64,000 nt of DNA, from assembly GCF_020171285.1 (NCBI RefSeq), contig NZ_JAIUZI010000013.1, positions 1 through 64,000 of the forward strand, written 5' to 3'. Below, one piece after another: positions 40,677 through 49,764 of this stretch. Every line of letters begins with the position of its first letter. Position 1 is the first letter of the stretch. Below the pieces are notes generated by a model. It saw only the letters and a program-made list of their open reading frames with translations, did no database searches and was not told the origin of the DNA. A program made the translations under genes and the position numbers. This DNA comes from Seohaeicola saemankumensis. GTDB lineage: Bacteria > Pseudomonadota > Alphaproteobacteria > Rhodobacterales > Rhodobacteraceae.

Positions 40677-41915
40677 TCAGGCCGCCTTGTCCAATTCGAA
40701 GGCATCATGCAGTGCCTGAACGGCAAGTTCCATGTATTTCCGATCAATGAGAACGGAAATTTTGATCTCTGAGGTTGTAATGACCTTGATGTTGATCCCC
40801 TCATCCGAGAGAACCTTGAACATTTTGGCCGCCACGCCGGACTGGCTGCGCATGCCGATGCCCACCACGGAAACCTTGGCGACCGCGGTATCGGCCACCA
40901 GTTCCGCATAGTTCAGCGCGCCGCCCTCCTTGGTCGCCGCCAGCGCCGCCTCGGCGCGCGCCACCTCGTTGGTGGGGCAGGAAAAGGTCATGTCCGTGCG
41001 CCCGTCTTCGGAAATGTTCTGCACGATCATGTCCACGTTGACCCCGGCCTCGCTGAGAGCGGTGAAAATGGTCGCAGCGATGCCGGGCCGGTCGGCAACC
41101 GACAGCAGCGTCAGTTTGGCTTCGTCACGCGAATAGGCCACACCGGCCACGACATTGGATTCCACGATGTCCTCCTCGGCACAGACCAATGTGCCCGCAG
41201 TATCAGATTGTTCTTCAAAACTCGACAGAACGCGCAGCTTGACGCCATAGCGCATGGCCAGTTCGACCGACCGCGTCTGCAGAACCTTGGCCCCCAGGGA
41301 TGCGAGTTCCAGCATCTCCTCAAAGGCGATCTTGTCCAGTTTGCGCGCCTTTTCGCAGATGCGCGGGTCGGTGGTATAGACGCCGTCCACGTCCGTATAG
41401 ATATCGCAGCGCTCTGCGTCGAAGGCGGCGGCAAAGGCCACCGCCGTGGTGTCCGATCCGCCCCGTCCCAGCGTGGTGATGCGGCCCTCGGGGCTGATCC
41501 CCTGGAACCCGGCGACCACCGCCACCCGCATCCCTTCGGCGAACTTCTGGTTCAGGTTGGCGGTCGGGATCTCTTCGATCCGGGCCGAGGAATGCGCGCT
41601 GGTGGTCTTGAGCGGCACCTGCCAGCCCTGCCAGCTGCGCGCCGGAACATCCATTTCCTGCAGCGTCAGCGCCATCAGGCCGGCGGTGACATTCTCACCC
41701 GACGACACCACCGCGTCGTATTCGCGCGCGTCGAACATGGGCGAGGTCTCCTCGACCCAGCCGACCAGCTCGTTTGTCTTTCCCGACATGGCCGAGACGA
41801 TGACGATGACGTCATAGCCCTTGGCCACCTCGACCCCGATGCGCTTTGCCGCGCGGCGGATACGGTCGAGATTGGCCACCGATGTGCCACCGAATTTCAT
41901 TACCAGAACGGGCAT
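40677..41915 (-). CDS. lysC: Aspartate kinase
   Basis: 412 residues. It begins VLVMKFGGTSVANLDRIRRA, the phosphate site of amino-acid kinases, with the TLGRGGSDTTAVA and DIYTDVDGVYTTDPRI blocks. Two ACT domains follow (residues about 265-405), so it is the regulated form with feedback by lysine and/or threonine. It makes aspartyl-4-phosphate, entering lysine, methionine and threonine synthesis. The RBS AGGAAAA precedes ATG 41915. An unusual pair of AT-rich hairpins lies upstream at 42021-42066. Confidence 0.95.
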   Translation of the reverse strand: MPVLVMKFGGTSVANLDRIRRAAKRIGVEVAKGYDVIVIVSAMSGKTNELVGWVEETSPMFDAREYDAVVSSGENVTAGLMALTLQEMDVPARSWQGWQVPLKTTSAHSSARIEEIPTANLNQKFAEGMRVAVVAGFQGISPEGRITTLGRGGSDTTAVAFAAAFDAERCDIYTDVDGVYTTDPRICEKARKLDKIAFEEMLELASLGAKVLQTRSVELAMRYGVKLRVLSSFEEQSDTAGTLVCAEEDIVESNVVAGVAYSRDEAKLTLLSVADRPGIAATIFTALSEAGVNVDMIVQNISEDGRTDMTFSCPTNEVARAEAALAATKEGGALNYAELVADTAVAKVSVVGIGMRSQSGVAAKMFKVLSDEGINIKVITTSEIKISVLIDRKYMELAVQALHDAFELDKAA

Positions 41916-42020
41916 GTAGTTTTCCTGCCTAGCTTGATCCGCGCGGGTTTACGCCGCTTGGCCTGCAAGAGCAAGCGGGACCACGTGCCGCATCCGCGAT
42001 CCCCCCGCCAAACGGCGCAG

Positions 42021-42066
42021 AAAATTCTTGCAAAGAATTTTTCCAAAAGTTTTCGAAAAACTTTTG
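42021..42066. terminator. Tandem perfect AT-rich hairpins
   Basis: Two perfect stems in a row: AAAATTCTT/AAGAATTTT (9 bp, 42021-42041) and CAAAAGTTTT/AAAACTTTTG (10 bp, 42044-42066), each with a 3-nt loop. They lie between the SDR stop (42086) and the lysC start (41915), all on the minus strand. Such AT-rich stems in a GC-rich region probably end the SDR/DUF1178 transcript; they lack a GC clamp, so they are not textbook terminators. Confidence 0.55.
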
Positions 42067-42085
42067 TGCGCCCGGCGGCGACCGG

Positions 42086-42730
42086 TCAGAACGGATGATC
42101 GCGCCCGTCCCAGGTTTCGAAGCAGCCGGTATGGGCCATGTCGAGCGCGGCAAACCGCGCCTTCAGCCCCTGCGCCGCGTCATCGACGGTGATGTCCGCC
42201 GCGCTGCCGCCCATGTCGGTCTGCACCCAGCCCGGGTGGTAGATGCCCACCGCGATCCCCTGCGGCTTCAGATCCACCGCCAGGTTGCGCCCCAGGTTCA
42301 GCACCGCCGCCTTGGAGGCGCGGTAGATATAGCTGCCGCCGGGGGCCCGGTTCTGCGAGGCCATCTGCGACGAGATGATCGCGATGCGCCCCTGCGCGGA
42401 GGCGCGCAGGTTCGGCAACAGCACCTGGATCGTGCGGAACACGCCGGTCACGTTGACCGCGAAACTGTCGGCCCACATGGCATCGGGATACCCCGTGTCC
42501 AGGTCCTGCCCCTTGTCGAGGTAGACACCGGCGTTGCAGACCAGCAGATCGACGGCGCGCCCCTGCAGGTGCCGGGCCAGCGCGGCGGGCCCGTCGGGAT
42601 CGGTGACATCCATCCGGACCGTTTCCGATCCGTCGCGCGCGGTTCCGGTCACTTCGTCCTGCTCGGCGCGGTACCATTCCGCCAGCGCCCGGCCAATGCC
42701 GCGCCCGGCGCCTGTGATGACAACATGCAT
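42086..42730 (-). CDS. Short-chain dehydrogenase/reductase
   Basis: 214 residues from ATG 42730; the frame continues to 42787 but overlaps DUF1178. The NAD(P) site TGAGRGIGRALA lies at residues 6-17, NAGVYLD near 78, and the catalytic YIYRASKAA (YxxxK) near 146-154 with an upstream Ser in IISSQMA. It is close to C-factor/CsgA-like SDRs. The substrate is unknown. Downstream of DUF1178 by 4 nt, it is likely in one transcript. Confidence 0.85.
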   Translation of the reverse strand: MHVVITGAGRGIGRALAEWYRAEQDEVTGTARDGSETVRMDVTDPDGPAALARHLQGRAVDLLVCNAGVYLDKGQDLDTGYPDAMWADSFAVNVTGVFRTIQVLLPNLRASAQGRIAIISSQMASQNRAPGGSYIYRASKAAVLNLGRNLAVDLKPQGIAVGIYHPGWVQTDMGGSAADITVDDAAQGLKARFAALDMAHTGCFETWDGRDHPF

Positions 42731-42734
42731 GGCG

Positions 42735-43175
42735 TCAGTTCGTCTTTCTGTTGGGCAGGAACGGCAGCGGGGTAACCGGCACGCCATCCTCGATCAGCGC
42801 GCGCGCATCCTCGGGCTTGGCTTCGCCGTAGATCGACCGCTCGGGCGCGTCGCCGTCGTGCATGGCGCGCGCTTCGCGGACAAAATCCTTGCCAACGTAG
42901 TCAGAGGTTTCCTCGATCTTGCGCTTCAGTTCGGCCAGCGCCTGTTCAGCAGCCCCGGCGGGTTCGCTCAGGGCGCCCTGCTGCGGCGCCTCCGGCGCCG
43001 AGGTCGTGCGCGCCGGCCGGACACGCGGCGTCATGATCGCCTTTTCCACCTTGGACGACCCACAGATGGCACAGGACACCATACCCGCGCCCGCGAGTTT
43101 GTCATAGGCATCTGCAGACTGGAACCAGCTGTCAAACCGATGCCCGTCCGTACATTTCAGCGTGTACTGGATCAT
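42735..43175 (-). CDS. DUF1178 zinc-ribbon-like protein
   Basis: 146 residues. It opens MIQYTLKCTDGHRFDSWFQS and has a CAICGSSKVEKAIMTP block, a split Cys pattern (C8, and C35/C38) that could bind zinc. This matches the uncharacterised DUF1178 family common in alphaproteobacteria. It is hydrophilic with an Ala/Pro-rich middle. The function is unknown. It precedes the SDR gene by 4 nt. Confidence 0.85.
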   Translation of the reverse strand: MIQYTLKCTDGHRFDSWFQSADAYDKLAGAGMVSCAICGSSKVEKAIMTPRVRPARTTSAPEAPQQGALSEPAGAAEQALAELKRKIEETSDYVGKDFVREARAMHDGDAPERSIYGEAKPEDARALIEDGVPVTPLPFLPNRKTN

Positions 43176-43278
43176 CCTTGGCTCACTTTCCGGACTATTG
43201 GATTAAATATCCGTAAACAGGCCGATTTCAAGTGAGTTATCCGATCACCCCCATTGTGACCGGGCGCCAAAGCCGCGC

Positions 43279-44037
43279 TCAGGACAAGCTCGGGGCCATC
43301 CGCGCCGAAAGCCGCGCGACCAGATCGTCATGCGGGATGTCCGCGTCGATCGCCAGCCGGCGCAGGCCGAAATGCACATGGGCGATCTGCTGGTAATAGC
43401 GGGTATAGACATAATTGGTGCCGGCCCCGGCCACCGCCCCCAGCACCGGCACCGTCTGCGCCGCCAGCTTCTGCCCCAACACCGCCGCCAGCTTTGGCGC
43501 CACGGTGGCGATCAGCTTTTGCATGGCGCCGCCCGACAGGGTCAGCCGCACCGAGAGAAAGCCGAGGTCCGCGCCATCGTCGTCCTTCAGCGGGCCCGCC
43601 GCCGAAAACACCCGGACGCAATCGAATTTGACGTTGTCCGCCGCCGGATCAAATCCATGTTCCGCCGCCACGCCCTGGATCGCGCGCAGCAGCATCGTGG
43701 TGGTCGCGGGCAGTTCGATCAGCGAAGAGGGCAGCCCGCCCATACCACCGGCGGCCCCCATGGCCGTCGCGACCGCCGTATTGACCCAGGGTTTCTGATC
43801 GGGAACGGCGCGGCGGGTGCCCTGCGCCGTTTCCATCGCCAGATGCAGCGCCCGTTCGGTCGCGGCCCCTAGCCCGTCGCGCACGTCGCGGGGCAGCTTG
43901 TCCAGCAGCCCTTCGGCCTTGCCGCCCAGCATGTTCAGCATCTGCACGGCCGGGCCGCCCGCCGCGCGGTAATGCGCGGCCAGCCGGTCCAGTTCGGCCT
44001 CGGTGTCCACAACGGTGACAGTGACGATATCGTCCAT
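43279..44037 (-). CDS. EcsC family protein
   Basis: 252 residues. The EcsC domain covers most of the chain: ALHLAMETAQGTRR, an amphipathic, Gly/Ala-rich stretch AMGAAGGMGGLPSSLIELPATTTMLLRAIQ (about 90-120), and GAVAGAGTNYVYTRYYQQIAHVHFGLRRL near the C-terminus. It is named after B. subtilis EcsC, linked to the Ecs ABC transporter. No transporter is here. It may associate with the membrane; its role is unknown. Confidence 0.82.
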   Translation of the reverse strand: MDDIVTVTVVDTEAELDRLAAHYRAAGGPAVQMLNMLGGKAEGLLDKLPRDVRDGLGAATERALHLAMETAQGTRRAVPDQKPWVNTAVATAMGAAGGMGGLPSSLIELPATTTMLLRAIQGVAAEHGFDPAADNVKFDCVRVFSAAGPLKDDDGADLGFLSVRLTLSGGAMQKLIATVAPKLAAVLGQKLAAQTVPVLGAVAGAGTNYVYTRYYQQIAHVHFGLRRLAIDADIPHDDLVARLSARMAPSLS

Positions 44038-44086
44038 CGGCGCCCCCTCTCGGTTAACCCCAAGATCGACACGCAGGCCGCGGATT

Positions 44087-44587
44087 TCAATCCCCGGCGG
44101 GCTCGTTCCATTTGATCACCGGTCCCGACAGGCCGTCCCAGCCCCCCGCGACCAGGGCCTGACCCAGCACCCGGTCGGGGTTGGTCGGCGGCGGCATGAC
44201 CACGTCCTCGATCCTTTCGAAACCGAACCGGCCGTAGTAGGGCGCATCGCCCACCAGCATCACCCGCGCCCAGCCGCCCCGGCGGGCCGCCTCGACGCCG
44301 CCTTCGATCAGCACCGCGCCCAGGCCCTCGCCTTGGTGGGTCGGGTGCACCGCCACCGGACCCAGCAACAGCACCGGCTGACCGCCCACGCGGACCGGCC
44401 AGAACCGGATCGCGCCCGCCAGAATGCCGTTTTCGTCGCGCGCCACTTGGCTGAGCCCCGGCACCGGCGCGACACCGTCCCGCAACCGGTAGGACGACAG
44501 CGCCTCGCGCCCCGGCGCGAAACACAGGTCGAACAGGGCTTCGACTTCCCACCAGTCTTCGGGTTTTTCCGGTTTGAGTTCAATCAC
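44087..44587 (-). CDS. GNAT-family N-acetyltransferase
   Basis: 166 residues. The acetyl-CoA-binding motif is clear: LLLGPVAVHPTHQGEGLGAVLIEGG (Q-x-x-G-x-G/A type), then a PYYGRFGFE stretch typical of the YhbS-like branch. It would acetylate an unknown amine. It is divergent from the flavin reductase gene with 78 bp between starts. Confidence 0.85.
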   Translation of the reverse strand: MIELKPEKPEDWWEVEALFDLCFAPGREALSSYRLRDGVAPVPGLSQVARDENGILAGAIRFWPVRVGGQPVLLLGPVAVHPTHQGEGLGAVLIEGGVEAARRGGWARVMLVGDAPYYGRFGFERIEDVVMPPPTNPDRVLGQALVAGGWDGLSGPVIKWNEPAGD

Positions 44588-44665
44588 CTGACCGCGATCC
44601 TGTTCTAAACGGTGGAAATCGCCCTACCACGACGCTACCCCTTGGGCAAACAATCGGAGTTGCAA

Positions 44666-45271
44666 ATGTTCTATCGCCCCCAGGACGGCCACGGCCTGCC
44701 GCACAATCCGTTCAACGCAATCGTCACCCCCCGGCCCATCGGCTGGATATCAACCCGCGACACGGACGGCGTCAACAATCTGGCGCCCTACTCCTTTTTC
44801 AACGCCATCGCCTATACCCCGCCGCAGGTGATGTTTTCATCCACCGGGGCGAAACCGGACCACGACACCAGCAAGGACAGCGTGAACAACATCCGCGAGA
44901 CCGGGGTGTTCTGTGTCAACGTCGTGGAATATGCCGCCCGCGACGCGATGAACGCCAGCTCGGCCACGCTGGCCAAGGAGGTGGACGAATTCGCTCATGC
45001 CGGGCTGGAAGCGGTGGAATGCGACACCATCGCGTGTGCGCGGGTCGGCGGCGCCCCGGCATCGCTGGAATGCAAGCTGACCCAGATCGTGCAGCTGCCG
45101 GGCGCGTCGAACTGGCTGGTGCTGGGCGAGGTCACCGGCGTGCACATGCGCGACGATTGCATCGTGAACGGCCGGTTCGATATCTCGACATTCCAGCCGC
45201 TGACACGGCTTGGCTATCGCGATTATTCCCGCGTGACCGAAGTGTTCGAGATCATCCGGCCCGACGACTGA
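44666..45271 (+). CDS. Flavin reductase-like domain protein
   Basis: 201 residues from ATG 44666, preceded by CGGAG 7 nt upstream; the longer frame from 44612 would add non-family residues. The split-barrel FMN-binding fold shows NAIVTPRPIGWISTRD, NLAPYSFFNAIAYTPP and ETGVFCVNVV. Members reduce flavin for two-component oxygenases or use FMN directly. It stands 4 nt upstream of the Lhr-type helicase gene but is not a known part of that repair set. Confidence 0.85.
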   Translation: MFYRPQDGHGLPHNPFNAIVTPRPIGWISTRDTDGVNNLAPYSFFNAIAYTPPQVMFSSTGAKPDHDTSKDSVNNIRETGVFCVNVVEYAARDAMNASSATLAKEVDEFAHAGLEAVECDTIACARVGGAPASLECKLTQIVQLPGASNWLVLGEVTGVHMRDDCIVNGRFDISTFQPLTRLGYRDYSRVTEVFEIIRPDD

Positions 45272-45275
45272 GCGC

Positions 45276-47744
45276 ATGGACCTGCCCGCCCGTTTCAGCA
45301 GCTGGTTTGCCGCCAAGGGGTGGCATATCCATCCGCATCAGCGGGACATGCTGGCGCGGGCGGGCGATCCGGCGACATTGCTGATCGCTCCGACGGGCGG
45401 AGGCAAGACGCTGGCGGGCTTTCTGCCGACACTGGTCGAACTGGCCGAGACGCCGCACGCGGGGCTGCATACGCTTTATGTCAGCCCGCTCAAGGCGCTG
45501 GCCGCCGATATCAAGCGCAACCTGCGCACCCCGGTCGCGGAAATCGGCCTGCCAATCCGCATCGACGACCGCACCGGCGACACCTCGGCGACGCGGAAAA
45601 AGGCGCAGCGCGCCGATCCGCCCCATATCCTGCTGACCACGCCCGAAAGCCTCGCGCTGCTGACCTCCTACGAGGATGCCGCGCGCACCTTTGCCGGGCT
45701 GCAACGGGTGGTGATTGACGAGATTCACGCGCTGGCGGAGTCGAAACGCGGCGATCAGCTGATGCTGGCGCTGGCCCGGCTGCAAACGCTCTGCCCCGGA
45801 TTGCGCCGGGTGGGCCTGTCGGCCACGGTCGAGGACCCTGGCGCCATCGCGCATCTGCTGGCCCGCCATCCCGATCCCTGCCACATCCTGCAGGCCGATC
45901 CCGGCCCCGACCCGCAGATCGAGATGCTGCAAACCGACGAAATGCCGCCCTGGGCCGGGGGCGGCGCCGCCTATGCCATTCCGGCGGTTCTGAACCAGAT
46001 CCGCCAGCACCGGACCACGCTGATCTTTCACAACACCCGCGCGCAGGCCGAAATCTTCTTTCACAACCTGTGGCTGGCCAATGACGACGGGCTGCCGATC
46101 GGCATCCATCATGGATCGCTCGACCGGGTACAGCGCGAGCGGGTCGAGGCCGCGATGGTGCGCGGTGAATTGCGGGCCATCGTCTGCACCGGCAGTCTCG
46201 ATCTGGGAATCGACTGGGGCGACGTCGATCTGGTGATCCAGATCGGCGCGCCCAAGAACGTCAAGCGACTGGTTCAGCGGATCGGGCGCGCCAACCACCG
46301 CTACAACGCGCCGTCCAAGGCGCTGCTGGTGCCCGCCAACCGGTTCGAGGTGGTGGAATGCGTCGCCGCGCTCGAGGCCGCCAAGGCCCACGATCTGGAC
46401 GGTGACCCGCGCGGGCGCGGACCACAGGACGTGCTGTGCCAGCATATCCTGATCGCCGCCTGCGCCGGCCCGTTCGACGCCGACGCCCTGTTCACCGAGA
46501 TGACCGGCGCCGGCCCCTTTGCCGATCTGACCCGCGCCGAATTCGACGCCTGTCTGGAGTTCTGCGCGACCGGCGGCTATGCCCTGCGCGCCTATGACAA
46601 ATGGCAGCGCCTGCTGCAGCGGCCCGACGGCATGTGGCAACTGCGCGACCCGCGCGCGGCGCAGCGTATTCGCATGAACATCGGCACCATTCAGGATGCC
46701 GACCTGCTCAAGGTCCGGATGCGCCGGGCCCGTGGTGGCAAACCGCTGGGCGAGATCGAAGAGGCCTTTGCCGCGACGCTGACCCCCGGCGACACCTTTC
46801 TGATCGGCGGCCAGATCGTGCGCTACGAGGGCCTGCGCGAAATGACGGTCGAGGTCAGCCGGGACAAGGGCCGCAAACCCAAGATCGCGGTGTTCTCGGG
46901 CACCAAATTCGCCACCTCGACCCAGCTCAGCGCGCGTATCCTCGACATGTTCGCGCAACCCGACTGGCCACAGCTGCCGCGCCACACCGCCGATTGGCTG
47001 GCGCTGCAGCGCGAGGTGTCGCAGCTGCCGCAAAAGGGGCGGCTGCTGATCGAAAGCTTTCCGCACGACGGGCGCGAACACACCTGCGTCTACGGGTTTG
47101 CCGGGCGCAACGCCCAGCAGACGCTGGGCCTCTTGCTGACCAAGCGGATGGAGGAAACCGGCCTTGATCCGCTGGGCTTTGTCGCCACCGATTACGCCAC
47201 GCTGATCTGGGGGCTGGAACCGCTGAACGATCCCGCGCCGCTGTTCGACGCGGACAGCCTGCGCGACGGCCTCGACGGGTGGCTGGCCGGTAACGCCGTG
47301 ATGAAGCGCACCTTTCGCGGCAGCGCCACCATCGCCGGGCTGATCGAACGCAACCTGCCGCAGTCCGCCCGCAAGACCGGGCGACAGGCGACCTTTTCCT
47401 CCGACATCCTCTACGACACCCTGCTCAAATACGACCCCGACCACCTGCTGATGCGCATCACCCGCACCGAGGCGCTGCGCGGGCTGGTCGATTTTGGCCG
47501 CATCGAAGAGATGCTGGCCCGTGTCGGATCGCGCATCGACCATGTCCGGCCCGGTCGTGTCACCCCGCTTGCCGCACCGCTGTTGCTGGAGGTCGGCAAG
47601 GTGCCGGTCGACGGCCAGGGGCGCGAACGGCTGATGGCGGAAGAAGCCGAACGGCTGATGGCGGCCTCCGGGCTGGCCGGGCTGGGGGAAAGCGTGTCGC
47701 AGCCCTTGCCAACCGGGTCGCGATCGGCAAAGAACCTAACATGA
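45276..47744 (+). CDS. Ligase-associated DNA damage response DEXH-box helicase (Lhr-like)
   Basis: 822 residues. Walker A is APTGGGKTLAGFLP (near 37), the DEXH box is VVIDEIHALAESKRGDQ, and the second RecA domain has the IGRANHRYN motif of the Lhr family. A winged helix and Lhr core follow. It is shorter than full Lhr and matches the helicase found beside PdeM, an ATP-dependent DNA ligase and an MBL exonuclease. It overlaps pdeM by 4 nt. Proposed role: DNA repair or RNA-DNA hybrid unwinding. Confidence 0.9.
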   Translation: MDLPARFSSWFAAKGWHIHPHQRDMLARAGDPATLLIAPTGGGKTLAGFLPTLVELAETPHAGLHTLYVSPLKALAADIKRNLRTPVAEIGLPIRIDDRTGDTSATRKKAQRADPPHILLTTPESLALLTSYEDAARTFAGLQRVVIDEIHALAESKRGDQLMLALARLQTLCPGLRRVGLSATVEDPGAIAHLLARHPDPCHILQADPGPDPQIEMLQTDEMPPWAGGGAAYAIPAVLNQIRQHRTTLIFHNTRAQAEIFFHNLWLANDDGLPIGIHHGSLDRVQRERVEAAMVRGELRAIVCTGSLDLGIDWGDVDLVIQIGAPKNVKRLVQRIGRANHRYNAPSKALLVPANRFEVVECVAALEAAKAHDLDGDPRGRGPQDVLCQHILIAACAGPFDADALFTEMTGAGPFADLTRAEFDACLEFCATGGYALRAYDKWQRLLQRPDGMWQLRDPRAAQRIRMNIGTIQDADLLKVRMRRARGGKPLGEIEEAFAATLTPGDTFLIGGQIVRYEGLREMTVEVSRDKGRKPKIAVFSGTKFATSTQLSARILDMFAQPDWPQLPRHTADWLALQREVSQLPQKGRLLIESFPHDGREHTCVYGFAGRNAQQTLGLLLTKRMEETGLDPLGFVATDYATLIWGLEPLNDPAPLFDADSLRDGLDGWLAGNAVMKRTFRGSATIAGLIERNLPQSARKTGRQATFSSDILYDTLLKYDPDHLLMRITRTEALRGLVDFGRIEEMLARVGSRIDHVRPGRVTPLAAPLLLEVGKVPVDGQGRERLMAEEAERLMAASGLAGLGESVSQPLPTGSRSAKNLT

Positions 47745-48406
47745 ACATGCATGAGGTGACATTGGCCGGCGCCCGGCTGCGGGCGCTTGGGTCCGGCGCG
47801 CTCTGGTGGCCCGACCAGGGGTTGCTCTGCGTTTCCGATCTGCACCTGGGCAAGGCCGAACGCCTGGCGCGGCGCGGCGGCACCCGCCTGCCGCCCTATG
47901 ACACCCGCGACACGCTGACCCGGCTGGCCGCCGATCTGGAGGCGACGCAGGCGCGCAGCGTGGTCTGCCTCGGCGACAGCTTCGACGATCTGGGCGCCGC
48001 CCGCGCCCTGCCCGAGGACGAGCGGCTGTGGATCACACAGCTGCAGGCCGGCCGACGATGGGTCTGGATCGAGGGCAACCATGACCCCGGTCCGATCGAA
48101 ATGGGCGGCACGCATCTGGCCGAACTGCCACGGCCGCCGCTGACCTTTCGCCATATCGCCAAACCCGGATCAAGCGGCGAGATCTCGGGGCATTATCACC
48201 CCAAGGCGCGGATCGGTGGCCGGGGCCACGGCGCAACCCGGCCGGCCTTTCTGATCGATCAGGACCGCATCATCCTGCCCGCCTACGGCACCTATACCGG
48301 CGGGCTGCGCAGCCACGAGCCGGTGCTGTCGCAACTGATGCGCCCCGAGGCGCTGGCGATTCTCACGGGCGCGCAGCTCTACGCGATTCCGATGCCGCGT
48401 GGTTGA
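47741..48406 (+). CDS. pdeM: Ligase-associated DNA damage response endonuclease PdeM
   Basis: 221 residues with a calcineurin-like phosphoesterase fold. The metal motifs are present: VSDLHLGKAERL, CLGDSFDDLG, EGNHDPG and SGHYHPKA. These match PdeM of the ligase-associated repair set. It is translationally coupled to the helicase gene. The ligase and exonuclease members of the set are not adjacent. Its last 44 nt are shared, on the other strand, with the LytTR gene. Confidence 0.88.
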   Translation: MNMHEVTLAGARLRALGSGALWWPDQGLLCVSDLHLGKAERLARRGGTRLPPYDTRDTLTRLAADLEATQARSVVCLGDSFDDLGAARALPEDERLWITQLQAGRRWVWIEGNHDPGPIEMGGTHLAELPRPPLTFRHIAKPGSSGEISGHYHPKARIGGRGHGATRPAFLIDQDRIILPAYGTYTGGLRSHEPVLSQLMRPEALAILTGAQLYAIPMPRG

Positions 48407-49226
48407 CGATATCCAGAATGCCCGCCTCTTCCAGGTCCGGCCGGTAACTGCGGCTGACCGGCACCAGATCGCCGTTCGTCAGCAGCAGGTTGATGCGCCC
48501 GGTTTCCCGCTCGACCCCGGCAATGGCATGCCGGGCCACCCAATGCGACCGGTGCGTGCAATACCCCGCGACGGTGTCCATCTCGTCAATCGCATCCGCA
48601 AACCGCATCCGGATGCGATAGGTGTCCTTGGGCGTCACCACATCCACAAGATGATCCCGCACCGCCAGTCGCAGGATCGGCCCCTCAAAGTCATCGGGCA
48701 ACCGCCGCGCCAAACGCGGGTCCTCCTCCGGTTGCGCCGGTTCGGCAATTTCCAGATGCCACCGCAGCGTCTGCATGAGAAACCGGCGCAATGCCGTGAT
48801 ACATGCCGAAATAACCGCCACGAACTGCGCGAAATACAGGTAACTTCCCGGGTTTTCCGGCGACAGGACAATTGTCGTCAACAGCATTAATACCGGTGTA
48901 AAGACAATCGTCATCAATAGGACGGTTGTGGCATCCGTTGCAAAAGAAAACGGTTTACCCACGATCCGGATCGCCGCCAGCTGGCTGATGCGCCCCAACA
49001 CAGAAGATCCGATAACCACCCCTGTCCAATACAGAGATCTCGGTCCAAGGTCGTATTCATAGGTGCCGAAGGGGCCCGCGTATGCGCCCAGAAAAGAGAA
49101 CACGAACCAACACAGAACTGTGACCGGCTTCAGGGGCGGAATCGGGCTCACTTTTTTCAGTGCATTCATTTGACGATAATTCGAATGTCGAAATTCATTG
49201 AAGTCCGCATTCCTTACATCAGCCAA
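48363..49226 (-). CDS. Membrane-bound LytTR-domain transcriptional regulator
   Basis: 287 residues; a later start at about 49169 (MNALKK) is also possible. Four membrane segments lie at about residues 35-53, 64-83, 98-120 and 128-150. A LytTR DNA-binding domain fills the C-terminus (ILRLAVRDHLVDVVTPKDTYRIRMRF, then THRSHWVARHAI). There is no phosphoreceiver, so it may respond to a membrane signal directly. Its 3' end overlaps pdeM by 44 nt. Targets are unknown; the divergent PaaI gene is one candidate. Confidence 0.85.
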   Translation of the reverse strand: MADVRNADFNEFRHSNYRQMNALKKVSPIPPLKPVTVLCWFVFSFLGAYAGPFGTYEYDLGPRSLYWTGVVIGSSVLGRISQLAAIRIVGKPFSFATDATTVLLMTIVFTPVLMLLTTIVLSPENPGSYLYFAQFVAVISACITALRRFLMQTLRWHLEIAEPAQPEEDPRLARRLPDDFEGPILRLAVRDHLVDVVTPKDTYRIRMRFADAIDEMDTVAGYCTHRSHWVARHAIAGVERETGRINLLLTNGDLVPVSRSYRPDLEEAGILDIVNHAASESRRAARP

Positions 49227-49328
49227 TCCCTAATCTCAAATTGAACTCTATCCGTTAACAGTAGAAAATCCGTGAAAAATGTCACAGGGCCTCTCGACGC
49301 CGTCGGCAAGAACGCTTTGAATGACGCC

Positions 49329-49757
49329 ATGACACTGGACCAACGTATAGCAGACAGTTTCGCCCGGCAAAGCATGCTGGCCACGCTCGGCGCGGAACTC
49401 GACCGCGTCGGCGCCGGAGAGGTGATCATCTCCGCGCCCATTCTCGAAAGCAGCCGGCAACAGCACGGCGTCGCCCATGCCGCCCTGACATTCGCGCTGG
49501 GCGACACCGCCGCGGGGTATTCGGCGCTGACGCTGCTGCCCGCCGACACCGAAGTGATGACGGCCGAGATCAAGATCAACCTGCTGGCGCCGGGCCGGGG
49601 GCAGCGGCTGCGCGCCACCGGGCGGGTCCTGAAACCGGGCCGCCGCCTGGTGGTCGTGGCCGCCGACGTTCATGCCATCGACGGCGAGACCGAAACGCTG
49701 GTGGCGGTTCTGCAGGGCACCATGGTGCCGGTCGCGCCCGCCGTCACTCCCGCCTGA
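49329..49757 (+). CDS. PaaI-family hot-dog thioesterase
   Basis: 142 residues from ATG 49329, the usual family start (MTLDQRIADSFARQ); an upstream GTG at 49272 would add 19 residues. The hot-dog fold shows the PaaI pattern QQHGVAHAALTFALGDTAAGYSA, with the Asp/Glu active-site area, and TAEIKINLLAPGRG. It would hydrolyse an acyl-CoA, perhaps a phenylacetyl- or other aryl-CoA. It is divergent from the LytTR gene. Confidence 0.85.
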   Translation: MTLDQRIADSFARQSMLATLGAELDRVGAGEVIISAPILESSRQQHGVAHAALTFALGDTAAGYSALTLLPADTEVMTAEIKINLLAPGRGQRLRATGRVLKPGRRLVVVAADVHAIDGETETLVAVLQGTMVPVAPAVTPA

Positions 49758-49764
49758 ACGGCGC

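Noticed and set aside
45252..47543. 763-codon frame opposite the Lhr-type helicase
   Set aside because: It is antisense to a gene with clear helicase motifs and has the composition of a shadow frame.
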